Assembly (NCBI RefSeq): GCF_022095675.1
Contig: NZ_JAHYSG010000067.1
Location: 1-64,000, forward strand
Direction of reading: 5' to 3'
Origin: Dactylosporangium sp. AC04546
GTDB taxonomy: Bacteria; Actinomycetota; Actinomycetes; Mycobacteriales; Micromonosporaceae
DNA length: 64,000 nt
This document shows positions 52,577 to 61,812 of this stretch, piece by piece. A program made the position numbers and the translations under genes. Positions within the stretch are counted from its first letter, which is position 1, and every line of letters starts with the position of its first letter. The notes under the pieces are model-generated. The model was given only the letters and a program-made list of their open reading frames with translations. It ran no database searches and had not been told where the DNA came from.

Positions 52577-53512
52577 ATGCTCGGCCCCCTCGGCCTCGAC
52601 CCCGACGAGGAACGGCTGTACCGATGCCTGGTCGCGGGCGGCGGCACGCTCGACGAGCTGACCGCCCGCGACCCCGGGCCGCGCACGGCCGAGCTACTCG
52701 CCGCGCTCGTGGCCCGGGGCCTCGCGGTGGCCGAGCCGCAGGGCACCTACGCCGCCGCACCGCCGGCCATCGCCCTCGGCGCGCTGCTGCGCCAGCAGCG
52801 CGACCAGCTCCAGGCCGCCGAGCTGGCGCTGCTCGCCCTGGCCGAGGAGCACCGGCGCACCGAGGCCGCCCGGGGCGCAGGTGTCGTCGAGGTGATCACC
52901 GACGTCGACGCCGTGCGGCACCGGTTCGCCCAGGTGCAGCGCGCCGCCCGGCACGACGTCCGCTCACTCGTCGTGCCGGGCCTGGAGGTGGTGCCGCACA
53001 AGGACAACGCCGCGGGGGACGACGGGCTGCGCCGCGGCGTGCGGTACCGCGTCATCGTCGACCGGGCGTCCCTCGCCGAGCCCGGCCTCGTGCAGCTCGC
53101 CGCGGCCAGCATCGCCGAGGGCGAGGAGATCCGGGTCATCGAGAAGACCCCGGTCAAGATGATCATCGCGGACGGCCAGGTGGCGATGCTCCCGCTGCTC
53201 TCCGGCCGGCACACCGCCGCCGCCTCGGTGCTGGTCCACGCGAGCGGCCTGCTCGACGCGCTCATCGCCCTCTTCGAGGAGCTGTGGGAGCACGCCTATC
53301 CACTGTGGACGGACACGGCGGCCGAGCTCGAACCGCTCGACCGCCGCATCCTCACGCTCCTGCTGGCCGGCCTGACCGACCAGGCGATCGCCGGGCAACT
53401 CGACACCAGCCTGCGCACGGTCCAGCGGCGCATCCACGCGCTCATGCTGCGGGCCGGCGCGGAGACACGCATCCAGCTGGGCTGGCACGCGGCCCGCAAG
53501 GGCTGGGCATGA
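52577..53512 (+). CDS. TrmB/LuxR-type transcriptional regulator
   Basis: The 311-residue protein has an N-terminal TrmB-like winged helix (LGLDPDEERLYRCLVAGGGT), a coiled helix (LRQQRDQLQAAELALLALAE), a phospholipase D-like/TrmB effector region (RYRVIVDRASLAEPGLVQLA, EGEEIRVIEKTPVKMIIADG) and a C-terminal LuxR HTH (DRRILTLLLAGLTDQAIAGQ, LDTSLRTVQRRIHALM). This combination is widespread in Streptomyces and relatives; regulators of this type often control the gene next to them, here the protease. ATG 52577. Confidence 0.87.
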   Translation: MLGPLGLDPDEERLYRCLVAGGGTLDELTARDPGPRTAELLAALVARGLAVAEPQGTYAAAPPAIALGALLRQQRDQLQAAELALLALAEEHRRTEAARGAGVVEVITDVDAVRHRFAQVQRAARHDVRSLVVPGLEVVPHKDNAAGDDGLRRGVRYRVIVDRASLAEPGLVQLAAASIAEGEEIRVIEKTPVKMIIADGQVAMLPLLSGRHTAAASVLVHASGLLDALIALFEELWEHAYPLWTDTAAELEPLDRRILTLLLAGLTDQAIAGQLDTSLRTVQRRIHALMLRAGAETRIQLGWHAARKGWA

Positions 53513-53609
53513 GCGGGCTCGACCGCCGCTCCGGCCCGGGCGCGGCCGGCTGCCGGCTCGCCGTGCGCGTCCGTGGGCCGGCCGTGGCCGACGCGGTCGG
53601 TGCCGCCTG

Positions 53610-54335
53610 ATGGCCTTCCGGGAGATCGGGCACTGGGACGGCCGTTGGGCGCCTGACGGCCTGCCCGACGTGTGCGACTTCGTCGACCCGGCCGCCGACC
53701 CGGCCGAGCAGCGGGCCGTCGCGGCCTACCTCCGGTCCGGCACCTCCGTCGTCGTGGCCATGGGCTTCTCCGTCTGCCGGCTGTGCGGGCGGGGTAACGG
53801 CAACGAGGAGCTGACCGACGGCGCGCACTTCTTCTGGCCCTCGGGCCTGGCGCACTACGTCGAGGAGCACGCCGTCCGCCTGCCGGCCGAGGTCGTCGCC
53901 GTCGCCGCACGCGCTGTCGCCCCACCCGTGGACCTCGACCGCTTCAAGTTCGAGGCGTGGGAGTCCGGCGAGATCAAGGTCGACCTCGAGTGGTGGAAGG
54001 GGCAGACGGGCACCCGGTCCGGTGTGCACCTGCTCGGGTGCCGGCGCAGCGCGGTCGTGGCCCGCTGGGACCTGCCGGCGACGGCCGACATCTACGTGGA
54101 CCGGGTGCCGGCCGGCGGTGTCGCGACCCTGGCGCGGATCGGGCGGCTCGTCGGGGCTGCGTGGCCGGCGTCCGGCCTGCGGGCGCTGCTCGCCACCCAG
54201 CCACTGCTCGCGGCCCCGGGCGGCAGCCCCGCGCGCCTCCACATGGCCCTGGAGGCGGCGCCTGACCTGCGGCCGTATCTGTTCTACAGCACGGGGGACG
54301 GTCTCGTGCCCGTGCGCAGGCCGGGATCGCCCTGA
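53610..54335 (+). CDS. hypothetical protein with N-terminal CxxC motif
   Basis: A 241-residue soluble protein starting MAFREIGHWDGRWAPDGLPD. It contains FSVCRLCGRGNGNEELTDGA followed by HFFWPSGLAHYVEEHAVRLP, a pattern common in uncharacterised actinobacterial proteins that describe a display-like HYVxxHxV motif, possibly metal-binding through Cys and His. A second part (GVHLLGCRRSAVVARWDLPA) looks like a ferredoxin-like domain. I do not recognise a function. Confidence 0.7.
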   Translation: MAFREIGHWDGRWAPDGLPDVCDFVDPAADPAEQRAVAAYLRSGTSVVVAMGFSVCRLCGRGNGNEELTDGAHFFWPSGLAHYVEEHAVRLPAEVVAVAARAVAPPVDLDRFKFEAWESGEIKVDLEWWKGQTGTRSGVHLLGCRRSAVVARWDLPATADIYVDRVPAGGVATLARIGRLVGAAWPASGLRALLATQPLLAAPGGSPARLHMALEAAPDLRPYLFYSTGDGLVPVRRPGSP

Positions 54336-54409
54336 CAGGAAATTGCGCCAGTGCGGCCCTGGGCCACGGGGGCCGGCGGCGTACTCCTGTGACCGCCGGG
54401 CCGCGCGGG

Positions 54410-55354
54410 TCAGACGGGGCGATGGAACGCGATGACGTGGTGGTCGACGGTGAAGCCGGACCGCGCGTAGGTGGCCACCGCGCCGGTTGGGTTGTCGGCG
54501 TCGGCGTCCAGGGCGGCGTGCGTGTAGCCGGTCCGGCCGGCCGCGTCCAGCACGTCGGCGAGCAGGGCGCTCGCGATGCCCCGGCGGCGCCAGGGCGCGT
54601 CGGTGCCGAGCTGGCCGATGTAGAGGCGGCTGGGGGTGTCGCTGCCGTAGGCCAGCAGGTAGCCGACGAGCGTGTCGCCGGCGACGGCGATCCGCGACAG
54701 CTCGGGGCGGAACGTCGCCGAGGCCACGGTCAGCGCCGCCCACGCGTCGAAGGCGCGCTCCTGGAAGCCCCACAGGCCCTGGAACGCCGCCGTGTGCAGG
54801 GCGTGCACCTGTCGTTCGTCGCTCCGGCGGTACTGCTGAATCCTCAAACCATCGATCGGCGCCACCGTCGGCGGCGGTGCGGTGGGCGCCGACATCTCGA
54901 GGAAGTGGCGCGCGACGGTGAACCCGAACCGCTCGTACAACCGGAGCGCGGGAACGTCGGCGACGCCGGTCACGACCTGCCCCGCCCACGACGCCTCCGG
55001 CGCGACCTCGGCGTGCCGGGCCGCGGCCCGCTCCAGCTGCCAGGCCAGCACCCGGCGGCCGAGCCCGCCGCCGCGCCGGTCGGGATGGACGCCCCCGATC
55101 AGCTCAAGTCGATGTCCCCCCGCGGGCGGCAGCGGCACCAGGCCGACGCCCGCCAGCCGCCCGTCGCCGTCGAGGACCAGGAGCGTGTCGGCGGACGGTT
55201 CGGCGACCTCGTGCCGCACCACGTCGTCGACGTCGGAGGGCGCGTGCCCACCGGGGCCGCCGCCGGCCGCGGCGACGGTGTTGATCAGCTCCGCCACGGC
55301 GGCGGCGTCGCCGTCCCGGTACGGCCGTTCATGGAAGTCCGTCACGCTCGACAC
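54410..55354 (-). CDS. double-domain GNAT acetyltransferase
   Basis: The 314-residue protein consists of two GNAT folds. Domain one (1-150) has LAGVGLVPLPPAGGHRLELI, and the acetyl-CoA loop VHPDRRGGGLGRRVLAWQLE; domain two (155-310) has LVGYLLAYGSDTPSRLYIGQ and LGTDAPWRRRGIASALLADV, with AALDADADNPTGAVATYARS near the end. Proteins of this layout include mycothiol synthase (MshD) and other acetyltransferases, but similarity to MshD is not enough to name it. GTG at 55354 or 55345. Confidence 0.87.
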   Translation of the reverse strand: MSSVTDFHERPYRDGDAAAVAELINTVAAAGGGPGGHAPSDVDDVVRHEVAEPSADTLLVLDGDGRLAGVGLVPLPPAGGHRLELIGGVHPDRRGGGLGRRVLAWQLERAAARHAEVAPEASWAGQVVTGVADVPALRLYERFGFTVARHFLEMSAPTAPPPTVAPIDGLRIQQYRRSDERQVHALHTAAFQGLWGFQERAFDAWAALTVASATFRPELSRIAVAGDTLVGYLLAYGSDTPSRLYIGQLGTDAPWRRRGIASALLADVLDAAGRTGYTHAALDADADNPTGAVATYARSGFTVDHHVIAFHRPV

Positions 55355-55423
55355 CGTATGCGCTACCCGATCGGGCCGTCGATGTAGTTCTCGACAGTGG
55401 CGCCGCCGTCTGCTCGACGGGGT

Positions 55424-55750
55424 TCAACGCGACCGGGTGGCCGAGGGCTGGGCCGGGTCGGTGACGCTCCACAGCATCGCCGTGCCGTCCCAGCTGGCGG
55501 TCGCCACGATGCGTCCGTCGGGGCTGAACGCCACCGAGAACACGTTCTGCGTGTGACCCGTGAGGGTGGCGATGGGCTGCCGGACGGGCGGGCTGGCCGC
55601 CTCACCGGGGCGGTTCGGGCGTGACCGGTCGGCGATGGCGACGGCGACGACGACGGCCAGGACGGCGGCGACCAGGCCCGCGGCAAGCCAGCGACGCGAG
55701 CGTCGTGGCCCGGGGACAGGGGACGGTGTCGTGAGCCCGGCGCTGGCCAT
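55424..55750 (-). pseudogene. truncated WD40-repeat membrane protein
   Basis: The 108-residue frame has a Pro-rich start, one TM helix ([20 protein letters not shown]) and then only a single WD40 unit ([20 protein letters not shown] followed by [20 protein letters not shown]) before it stops. Working WD40 propellers have seven or so units, so this looks like the stub of a longer receptor-like or kinase-linked protein. It could still be translated. Confidence 0.55.
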
Positions 55751-55811
55751 GCGCGGATCATAGATCGACAACGGTGCCGCAGACAGCCCGCAACTTCCTC
55801 GGGTCACAGCA

Positions 55812-57158
55812 CTAGCCCCACTCGTTGACGAGCCCCTGCCCGGCCAGGAACCGCTCCGCCCGCGGTTCGGCGACGCTCTGGGTGGCGAGCGTGCGGCCGT
55901 CCGCGTCGAGCGCCTCGATCGTGAGCGTGGCCGGCGCCGGCGCGGTGACGATGCCGACGCCGCCGGTCAGCGGCACGGTTCCCACCGTCGCGCCGGTCAC
56001 GCGCAGTTGGGTCGCGGTGGGCGGGGCGATCACGAGGAGGCGGTCGGAGTACCCCAGCGTCGCCTCGTCCGGCAGCCGGACCGTCACGATCGCGTCCGAC
56101 GCGGCGACGGCGGTGGCCATGCGCGCGGCCGGCAATGCGCGCGGTGGGTGCTGGGCCTTGCGGCGCACGTCCCAGATCAGCAGGGGCTCGCCGGTGCCGG
56201 CGACCGCGCACACCACCGCCGAGCCGCCGGCCAGCTCGCCCAGGCCGACGACGACCGGCCGGTCCTCGCCCTCCGGTGTGCCGCCCCAGAGGATCCGGTA
56301 CCGCTGGACGCCGAGCCCCGGCAGGTTCGGCCAGCGCCCCAGCAGCTCCCCGGCGACGTCGGGAAGGTCCTCGCCGCGCTCGACCGGCGCCACGGCGGAC
56401 GTCCCGGCCGGCGGCGCCACGTACGCGATCTCCCGGACCGTGCCGTCGCAGGTCACCCGCCACCACGCGACCGTGCCGGGCAGGACGAGGAACTCGCCGC
56501 CCGTGGCCCACGTGTGCTCCAGCGTTCCGCCGGGCCCGACGTGCGTCGTCGCCGACGGCTGGGCGACGCAGCCCGGGGGAGCCATCGCGACCGAGTCGAT
56601 GAGCGTGAACGGACCGAGCGGTCCCTCGCCGAACCGTAGACCGGCCAGCGCCGCCCCGGAGGCGCTGGCCGGGCCGTCAGCGGTGACGAACAGGGCACGC
56701 GTGTCGTTGTGGAACGCGGCGCCGTACAACCGGCGGCCGTCCACGTCGACCACGAAGAGCACCTTCACCCGGTCGAGCGCCGGGTCGACGCGCGAGCCGG
56801 CCCGGTTCGCCAGCAGCCCGGCGGTGAGCTCGTCGACGACTCCAGGCTCGGCCGCGGCGGCGCCGCGCACGGGCGCGTCGAGGACGCGGCGGGTCCAGTC
56901 GGTCAGCGGCCCGTCCGGCGACGGCTGCTCGTCCACTGCGGTCGTCGGGGCCGGCTGCGGTGTCGGCCCGCCGGTGCCCGCGAGCGCCTGCGCGCCGAGC
57001 GCCGCGGCGACGACGGCCGCGCCGAGCGCCGAACCGCCCCAGCGGCGCGCCCGGGCCCGGCGCCGGCGCAGCAGCCGGCCCAGCGGATCGGGCGCCGGCC
57101 GCACCCCGGCGACCGAGCGCACCATCTCCTCGCGCAGCCGCTCCTCCAGCCCGCTCAT
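55812..57158 (-). CDS. single-pass membrane protein, predicted partner of the ECF sigma factor
   Basis: The 448-residue protein has a short cytosolic N terminus ([20 protein letters not shown]), basic stretch, a TM helix near residues 40-60 ([20 protein letters not shown]) and a large outside beta-rich domain ([40 protein letters not shown]). Its start overlaps the sigma-factor stop (ATGA), the position where SigE-family loci carry their membrane-bound anti-sigma or accessory protein. No zinc-type HxxxCxxC anti-sigma motif is present, so the role is inferred from context. Confidence 0.75.
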   Translation of the reverse strand: MSGLEERLREEMVRSVAGVRPAPDPLGRLLRRRRARARRWGGSALGAAVVAAALGAQALAGTGGPTPQPAPTTAVDEQPSPDGPLTDWTRRVLDAPVRGAAAAEPGVVDELTAGLLANRAGSRVDPALDRVKVLFVVDVDGRRLYGAAFHNDTRALFVTADGPASASGAALAGLRFGEGPLGPFTLIDSVAMAPPGCVAQPSATTHVGPGGTLEHTWATGGEFLVLPGTVAWWRVTCDGTVREIAYVAPPAGTSAVAPVERGEDLPDVAGELLGRWPNLPGLGVQRYRILWGGTPEGEDRPVVVGLGELAGGSAVVCAVAGTGEPLLIWDVRRKAQHPPRALPAARMATAVAASDAIVTVRLPDEATLGYSDRLLVIAPPTATQLRVTGATVGTVPLTGGVGIVTAPAPATLTIEALDADGRTLATQSVAEPRAERFLAGQGLVNEWG

Positions 57159-57637
57159 CGCGCCCTCCTCTGGGGTTCGCCGGCCTCCAGCAGGCCGCGC
57201 AGCCGTTCGAGCCCGCGCGAGGCCTGGCTCTTCACGGTGCCGACCGAGCAGCCGAGCACCTCGGCGGTCTCGGCCTCGGACAGGTCCTCCCAGTACCGCA
57301 GCACGAGCACCGCCCGCATCCGCTCCGGCAGCCGGGCCAGCTCGGCGACCAGCACCGTGCGCTCCGCGAACCCGCCCGTGGGGTCGGGCCCGGCCCGGTC
57401 CGGCGGCTCGGCGCTGAGCAGTTCCCGGCGCAGCGCCCGCCACCAGCTGGTGCGCTGGTTGACCAGGGCCCGGCGCAGGTACGGCAGCGGGTCGGCGATC
57501 CGGTCGAACCGCGGCATGACCTTCAGCAGGCAGGTCTGCACCAGGTCCTCGGCCGCCGCGACCGACCCCGTGAGCAGGTACGCGGTGTGCAGCAGCTCGG
57601 TATACCGCAGCCGCACGAACTGCTCGAAGCCCTCCAC
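57155..57637 (-). CDS. SigE-family ECF sigma factor
   Basis: The 160-residue sigma factor starts with GTG (VEGFEQFVRLRYTELLHTAY), region 2 (LLTGSVAAAEDLVQTCLLKV, DPLPYLRRALVNQRTSWWRA) and region 4 (LPERMRAVLVLRYWEDLSEA, ETAEVLGCSVGTVKSQASRG). This matches the SigE/sigma-70 subfamily (SigE70) with long regulators found in actinomycetes. It is first in a two-gene operon with the membrane protein. Promoter specificity cannot be read from the sequence. Confidence 0.92.
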   Translation of the reverse strand: MEGFEQFVRLRYTELLHTAYLLTGSVAAAEDLVQTCLLKVMPRFDRIADPLPYLRRALVNQRTSWWRALRRELLSAEPPDRAGPDPTGGFAERTVLVAELARLPERMRAVLVLRYWEDLSEAETAEVLGCSVGTVKSQASRGLERLRGLLEAGEPQRRAR

Positions 57638-57751
57638 GCGCTGCCGCCTCCCGCTCGGACGCCGTCACAGCATGCACGCGGCACCCCCGCGAAAGGTTGA
57701 CTGGCAGCGGTCAGAGGTTGCGGCGCACGGTCGGCGCCCGGGATGTGACAG

Positions 57752-58330
57752 CTAATCCCGCCAGCCGGCTTCGAGTAAGCGGATGATCGCGGCCAGGGAA
57801 GCCTGCGGGTCGGGGTCCATGCTCGCCAGGTCGGGGATCTGCAGGACGTAGCGGGCCAGTGCGCGCACGGCCGGGTCGGTCGCCGTGCGGTCGGACTCGG
57901 CGGCGATCGCCTCGGCCAGTGCCGGCTCGGCCGCCATCCAGAGCTTTCGCTGATAGTCGCGCAGCGCCGCGGTACCGACGATGAGGTCTCGTTTGCGGAG
58001 CAGCTCCGGGGTCAGGTCGGCAGCGAAGGCGCCCCGGCCGGCCAGGAACTCGTGCAGCGCGGTGAGCAGCGGCGTGCCCGCCGGCCGGTCGCTGACCGCG
58101 GCGACCAGGGCCTCGCGCCGCTCGGTGCCGTCGTCGAAGATCAGCGCCTCTTTGCCGTCGGGCACGTGCTTGAACAGCGTGGCCAGGGACACGTCGGCGG
58201 CGTCGGCGATCTGCGCGACGGTGACCCCGTCATAGCCGTGCTCCAGGAACAGCCGCAGCGCGGCGTCAGCGAGGGCCTGGCGCGTCTGCGCCTTCTTCCG
58301 CTCGCGCCGCCCCGTCGTCGTCACGCCCAC
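57752..58330 (-). CDS. TetR-family regulator of the adjacent MFS exporter
   Basis: The 192-residue protein begins GVTTTGRRERKKAQTRQALA and has the TetR HTH (LFLEHGYDGVTVAQIADAAD, VSLATLFKHVPDGKEAL) and a helical ligand domain typical of the TetR_C_17-like group in multidrug regulators. It is divergent from the MFS gene with palindromes between. Expected to repress the exporter until the drug binds. Confidence 0.9.
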   Translation of the reverse strand: MGVTTTGRRERKKAQTRQALADAALRLFLEHGYDGVTVAQIADAADVSLATLFKHVPDGKEALIFDDGTERREALVAAVSDRPAGTPLLTALHEFLAGRGAFAADLTPELLRKRDLIVGTAALRDYQRKLWMAAEPALAEAIAAESDRTATDPAVRALARYVLQIPDLASMDPDPQASLAAIIRLLEAGWRD

Positions 58331-58353
58331 ACTCTACACCGACTATGAAACTG

Positions 58354-58368
58354 AAGTCACTTTGACTT
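58354..58368. promoter_or_regulatory. TetR-type operator between regulator and MFS gene
   Basis: AAGTCA, CTT, TGACTT is a perfect palindrome with 3-nt spacer; a second small dyad AGAGT, G, ACTCT follows at 58370-58380. The region is AT-rich relative to flanks, consistent with overlapping promoters. Confidence 0.75.
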
Positions 58369-58396
58369 TAGAGTGACTCTGCATATGCTCGGAAGC

Positions 58397-59785
58397 ATGA
58401 ACACACGCATGATGTGGGCGATCCTCGGGCTGGTGCTGCTTGCCGACGGGCTCGACATGATCGACTCGACCGTCACGAACATCGCCGCGCCGACCATCGC
58501 CGGGCACCTCGGCGGCGGCGAGGCGCTCATCAAGTGGCTCGGCACCGCGTACATGCTGGCCATGGGCGTCCTGCTGGTCGTCGGCGGCCGGCTCGGCGAC
58601 CGGTTCGGCCGGCGCCGGCTGTTCCTCGTCGGCATGGCCGGCTTCACCGCCGCCTCGGCCGTCGCCGGCCTCGCGCCCAGCCCGGCGGTGCTCATCGCCG
58701 GCCGGATCGCCCAGGGCGCGTTCGGCGCGCTGCTCATCCCGCAGGGCATGGCGATCATGACCCGGACCTTTTCGCGGGACATGCTGACGAAGGCGTTCGG
58801 CCTGTTCGGGCCGCTGCTCGGGGTGGCCACCGTCGGCGGGCCGGTGCTCGCCGGGTTCATCATCGACGCCGACCTGTTCGGGCTGTCCTGGCGGCCGATC
58901 TTCCTGGTCAACCTGGTCCTCGGCGGTGTCGGGCTGGCCGTCGCCGCCCGGATCCTGCCGCGTGACGAGGGCGACCGCGCCACGGCCGTCGACGGCTGGG
59001 GCGCCGGGCTGCTCGCCGGCACGATGTTCGGCCTGCTGTACGGCCTGATCGAGGGCTCCACGAACGGCTGGACCGCCGGCCCGGCCGGGGCGATCGCCGC
59101 GGGGCTCGCCTGCTTCGCCGCGTTCGCGTACCGCCAGCGCACCGCCCCCGACCCGATCGTCAAGCCGTCGCTGCTGCGCAACCGCGGCTTCACGTCGGGC
59201 CTGCTCGTCGGCCTCGCGGTGTTCGCGGCGACGACCGGCCTGGTGTACGTCCTGTCGCTGTTCATCCAGGCCGGCCTGCACGCCTCGCCGCGCGGCGCCT
59301 CGCTGACCCTGCTGCCGCTGAGCCTCGGCATCATCGCCTCGGCGTTCGCCGCGATGGGCGGCCTCGTGGCCAGGCTCGGCCGCGGCCTCGTCTACATCGG
59401 CCTCGTGGTCGTGCTGCTCGGCGCCGGCTGGGTCCTCGCCCTGGTCGCCGCATCCGGCACCGGCCTGAGCGGATGGGCGCTCGCCCCGGCGGTGTTCGTG
59501 GTCGGCGTGGGCATGGGCCTGTGCTACAGCACCGTGTTCGACGTGGCCCTCGGCGACATCGGCGCGGACGAGGCCGGCAGCGCCAGCGGCTCGCTGAGCT
59601 CGATCCAGCAGCTCGCCGCCGGCCTCGGCTCGGCCGCCGTCACGTCGATCTTCTTCCACACCGCGACCGCGGGCCTCGACCACGCGACCACGGTCAGCCT
59701 GGTGGTCGTGCTGGCCCTGGTCGCGCTGAGCGTCCCGATCGTGACCCTCATGCCGCGCACGGCACCGGCCGAGGCGCACCACTGA
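58397..59785 (+). CDS. DHA2-type MFS multidrug transporter
   Basis: The 462-residue protein has 12-14 TM helices. DHA2 hallmarks: LDMIDSTVTNIAAPTIAGHL in helix 1, GGRLGDRFGRRRLFLVGMAG (motif A) between helices 2 and 3 and AGRIAQGAFGALLIPQGMAI (motif B/C region). Such proton antiporters export dyes, biocides or antibiotics. The ATG at 58397 follows GGAAG. It is divergent from a TetR repressor and its end overlaps the convergent monooxygenase gene by 38 bp. Confidence 0.92.
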   Translation: MNTRMMWAILGLVLLADGLDMIDSTVTNIAAPTIAGHLGGGEALIKWLGTAYMLAMGVLLVVGGRLGDRFGRRRLFLVGMAGFTAASAVAGLAPSPAVLIAGRIAQGAFGALLIPQGMAIMTRTFSRDMLTKAFGLFGPLLGVATVGGPVLAGFIIDADLFGLSWRPIFLVNLVLGGVGLAVAARILPRDEGDRATAVDGWGAGLLAGTMFGLLYGLIEGSTNGWTAGPAGAIAAGLACFAAFAYRQRTAPDPIVKPSLLRNRGFTSGLLVGLAVFAATTGLVYVLSLFIQAGLHASPRGASLTLLPLSLGIIASAFAAMGGLVARLGRGLVYIGLVVVLLGAGWVLALVAASGTGLSGWALAPAVFVVGVGMGLCYSTVFDVALGDIGADEAGSASGSLSSIQQLAAGLGSAAVTSIFFHTATAGLDHATTVSLVVVLALVALSVPIVTLMPRTAPAEAHH

Positions 59786-61169
59786 CCGGTGGCCCGAACC
59801 AGTGCTCGAGGGCCTCGCGCAGGCCCTCGGCGCCGTCGGTCTGGACCCAGGCGGTGTGGCCGTCGGGGCGCACGAGGATCGCCGGCCGGTCCGTCCCCGG
59901 CGTCACGACCACGTGGCCGGCCCAGGGCTCCGCGATCTCCGCGAGGTCGTCCGGGCCGACCAGCACGCCGCGGCCCTGCTCCTGCAGCGCCGCGAGCGTG
60001 CCGTCGCCGGACAGCGCCAGGCGGCCCAGCCAGGGGTGGTCGGCGGCGGGGACCATCGGGTAGCGGGTGTCGAGGCCCGTCACGGTCTCGGCGAGTGCCC
60101 GGTTGCCGTCCGGGTGCCGGGCGACGCGCGTCAGCAGGTCGGTGACGTTGCCGTCCGCCTCACCCAGCAGTACCTGAGCCTGCGTGTTGGCGAGCACGTG
60201 CTCGCCGGCGGCGTGGCGCTCGTCGTGGTACGTGCCGAGCAGGTGCGCCGGTGCGGTGCCCTTGACGGTCGCGGCGAGCTTCCAGCCGAGGTTGAACGCG
60301 TCGTCGAGCGCGACGTTGACCCCGATCGCGCCTGCCGGCGGGTGGATGTGGGCGGCGTCGCCGGCCAGGACGACCCGGCCACGGACGTACTCGGCGGCCT
60401 GCCGGGCGGCGTCGCCGAAGCGGGCCAGCCAGCGCACCTGCCGGATCGGGACGGGCCGGCCGAGGGCGGTCCCGACCGCGGCCTGGAACTCCTCGAGCGT
60501 CGGCGCGGCTCGTTCCGCACCGTTGTCGGCCGTGATGATCCGGACGTACCCCGGCCGCGGGATCACGAACACCCAGCCGCCCGGACCGCTCGACACGCCG
60601 AACGGCAGCGGCTCGGCCGGCTCGACGTCGCCGAGCAGCGACCAGCGGGTCGCCGGGGTGCCGGGGAAGGCGATGCCGGCCTGCTTGCGCACGGTGCTGC
60701 GGCTGCCGTCGCAGCCCACGACGTACCGCGCCCGCAGGCGGTACTCGCCGTCGCCGGTCGCGACCGTGACCTCGACCCCGTCGTCGTCCTGACGCAGGCC
60801 GCGCACCTCGTGCCCGCGCCGCAGGTCGGCCCCGCGCGCCACCGCGTGCGCTTCGAGGACCTCCTCGACGCGGGTCTGCGGGATGCCCAGCGAGTACGGG
60901 TGGTCGGTGTGCGTGCCCGCCAGCCCGAGCGTGACCGGCAGGCCGGAGAACGCGGCGTGCGGCACCTGCCAGCCCTCGGCGATGAGCGCGTCGGCCAGCC
61001 CGCGGCGGGCCAGCAGGTCGAGCGCGCGGGCGTTGAGGTTGAAGCCGCGGCAGAAGTCCGGCCGCCGCCGGTGCCGCTCGAGCACGACGGTGCCGACGCC
61101 CGCCAGCCGCAGCTCACACGCGAGCAGGAGTCCGGCTGGCCCGGCTCCGACGATGATGACGTCGATCAT
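59748..61169 (-). CDS. FAD-dependent aromatic monooxygenase (Rox/TetX-like PHBH class)
   Basis: The 473-residue flavoprotein begins MIDVIIVGAGPAGLLLACEL, has the NAD(P)H/FAD DG motif YVVGCDGSRSTVRKQAGI and the second FAD motif GRVVLAGDAAHIHPPAGAIG, ending with a shortened C-terminal domain. It hydroxylates an aromatic compound using NAD(P)H and O2. Length and N terminus resemble rifampicin monooxygenase and other antibiotic-inactivating enzymes, but polyketide tailoring enzymes look similar. The start overlaps the PadR stop, so both are one operon. Confidence 0.9.
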   Translation of the reverse strand: MIDVIIVGAGPAGLLLACELRLAGVGTVVLERHRRRPDFCRGFNLNARALDLLARRGLADALIAEGWQVPHAAFSGLPVTLGLAGTHTDHPYSLGIPQTRVEEVLEAHAVARGADLRRGHEVRGLRQDDDGVEVTVATGDGEYRLRARYVVGCDGSRSTVRKQAGIAFPGTPATRWSLLGDVEPAEPLPFGVSSGPGGWVFVIPRPGYVRIITADNGAERAAPTLEEFQAAVGTALGRPVPIRQVRWLARFGDAARQAAEYVRGRVVLAGDAAHIHPPAGAIGVNVALDDAFNLGWKLAATVKGTAPAHLLGTYHDERHAAGEHVLANTQAQVLLGEADGNVTDLLTRVARHPDGNRALAETVTGLDTRYPMVPAADHPWLGRLALSGDGTLAALQEQGRGVLVGPDDLAEIAEPWAGHVVVTPGTDRPAILVRPDGHTAWVQTDGAEGLREALEHWFGPPVSGAPRPVPCAA

Positions 61170-61750
61170 GTGGTACCTCCGGTCGGCCACGTCAGCGACC
61201 CGGCGCGGATCTCGTCGCGGATGCCCTGCGTCCACGCCAGCTCGGACTCCCACGCGTGCAGCGCGTACTCGACCTCGATCATGAACAACCGCGGCACCTG
61301 TCCGGCGCCGACGGTCGCGGCCAGGGCCGTCCGGCCCTCCTCGATCCGCTGCACCAGGTGCCCGGCCCGCTCGGCGAGCGCGTCGGCGGCGCCGTCCGGC
61401 CCGAGTGCGCCCAGGTAGGAGACGGCGGCGATGAACTTCGGGTACTCCGCGACGGGCACCCGGATGAGCTCGTCGATCCACACGACGAACTCGCGCCGGC
61501 CGAGGTCGGTGAGCCCGTACACGGTCCGCTCCGGCCGCCGCCCGTCCCGCATGGTCTCGACCGGCTCGATCCACTCGTGCCGGACGAGCGCCTCGACGGT
61601 GTCGTACAGCGAGCCGGAGTTGATTTTGAAACTGCTGTCCTTGCTGCGTTCGCGCAGCGTGGACGCCATCTCGTAGGGGTGCATGTCGCGCTCCTGGAGG
61701 AGGCCGAGCACCGCCAGCGCGAGGGTGTTGGAGATCTTCCGCTTCGCCAC
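61166..61750 (-). CDS. PadR-family regulator
   Basis: The 194-residue protein begins MAKRKISNTLALAVLGLLQE, continues RDMHPYEMASTLRERSKDSS and has a wing (YDTVEALVRHEWIEPVETMR) with the C-terminal helical dimerisation region (LGPDGAADALAERAGHLVQR) of Vir-type PadR proteins. PadR repressors respond to phenolic acids or drugs. It is the first gene of the operon with the monooxygenase and probably controls its own promoter via the palindrome at 61770. Confidence 0.9.
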   Translation of the reverse strand: MAKRKISNTLALAVLGLLQERDMHPYEMASTLRERSKDSSFKINSGSLYDTVEALVRHEWIEPVETMRDGRRPERTVYGLTDLGRREFVVWIDELIRVPVAEYPKFIAAVSYLGALGPDGAADALAERAGHLVQRIEEGRTALAATVGAGQVPRLFMIEVEYALHAWESELAWTQGIRDEIRAGSLTWPTGGTT

Positions 61751-61769
61751 GTCACATCCTCGGTTCCTA

Positions 61770-61785
61770 TTAGCCGGATCCGACT
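61770..61785. promoter_or_regulatory. PadR-type palindrome overlapping -10
   Basis: TAGCCGGATCCGACTA is a palindrome with a single mismatched pair, flanked by TAT and ATA. On the minus strand it contains TATAGT, a good -10 box, 20 bp upstream of the PadR start. Binding would block transcription. Confidence 0.68.
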
Positions 61786-61812
61786 ATAAGGACGCGACTA
61801 TGCCCCGTCAAC

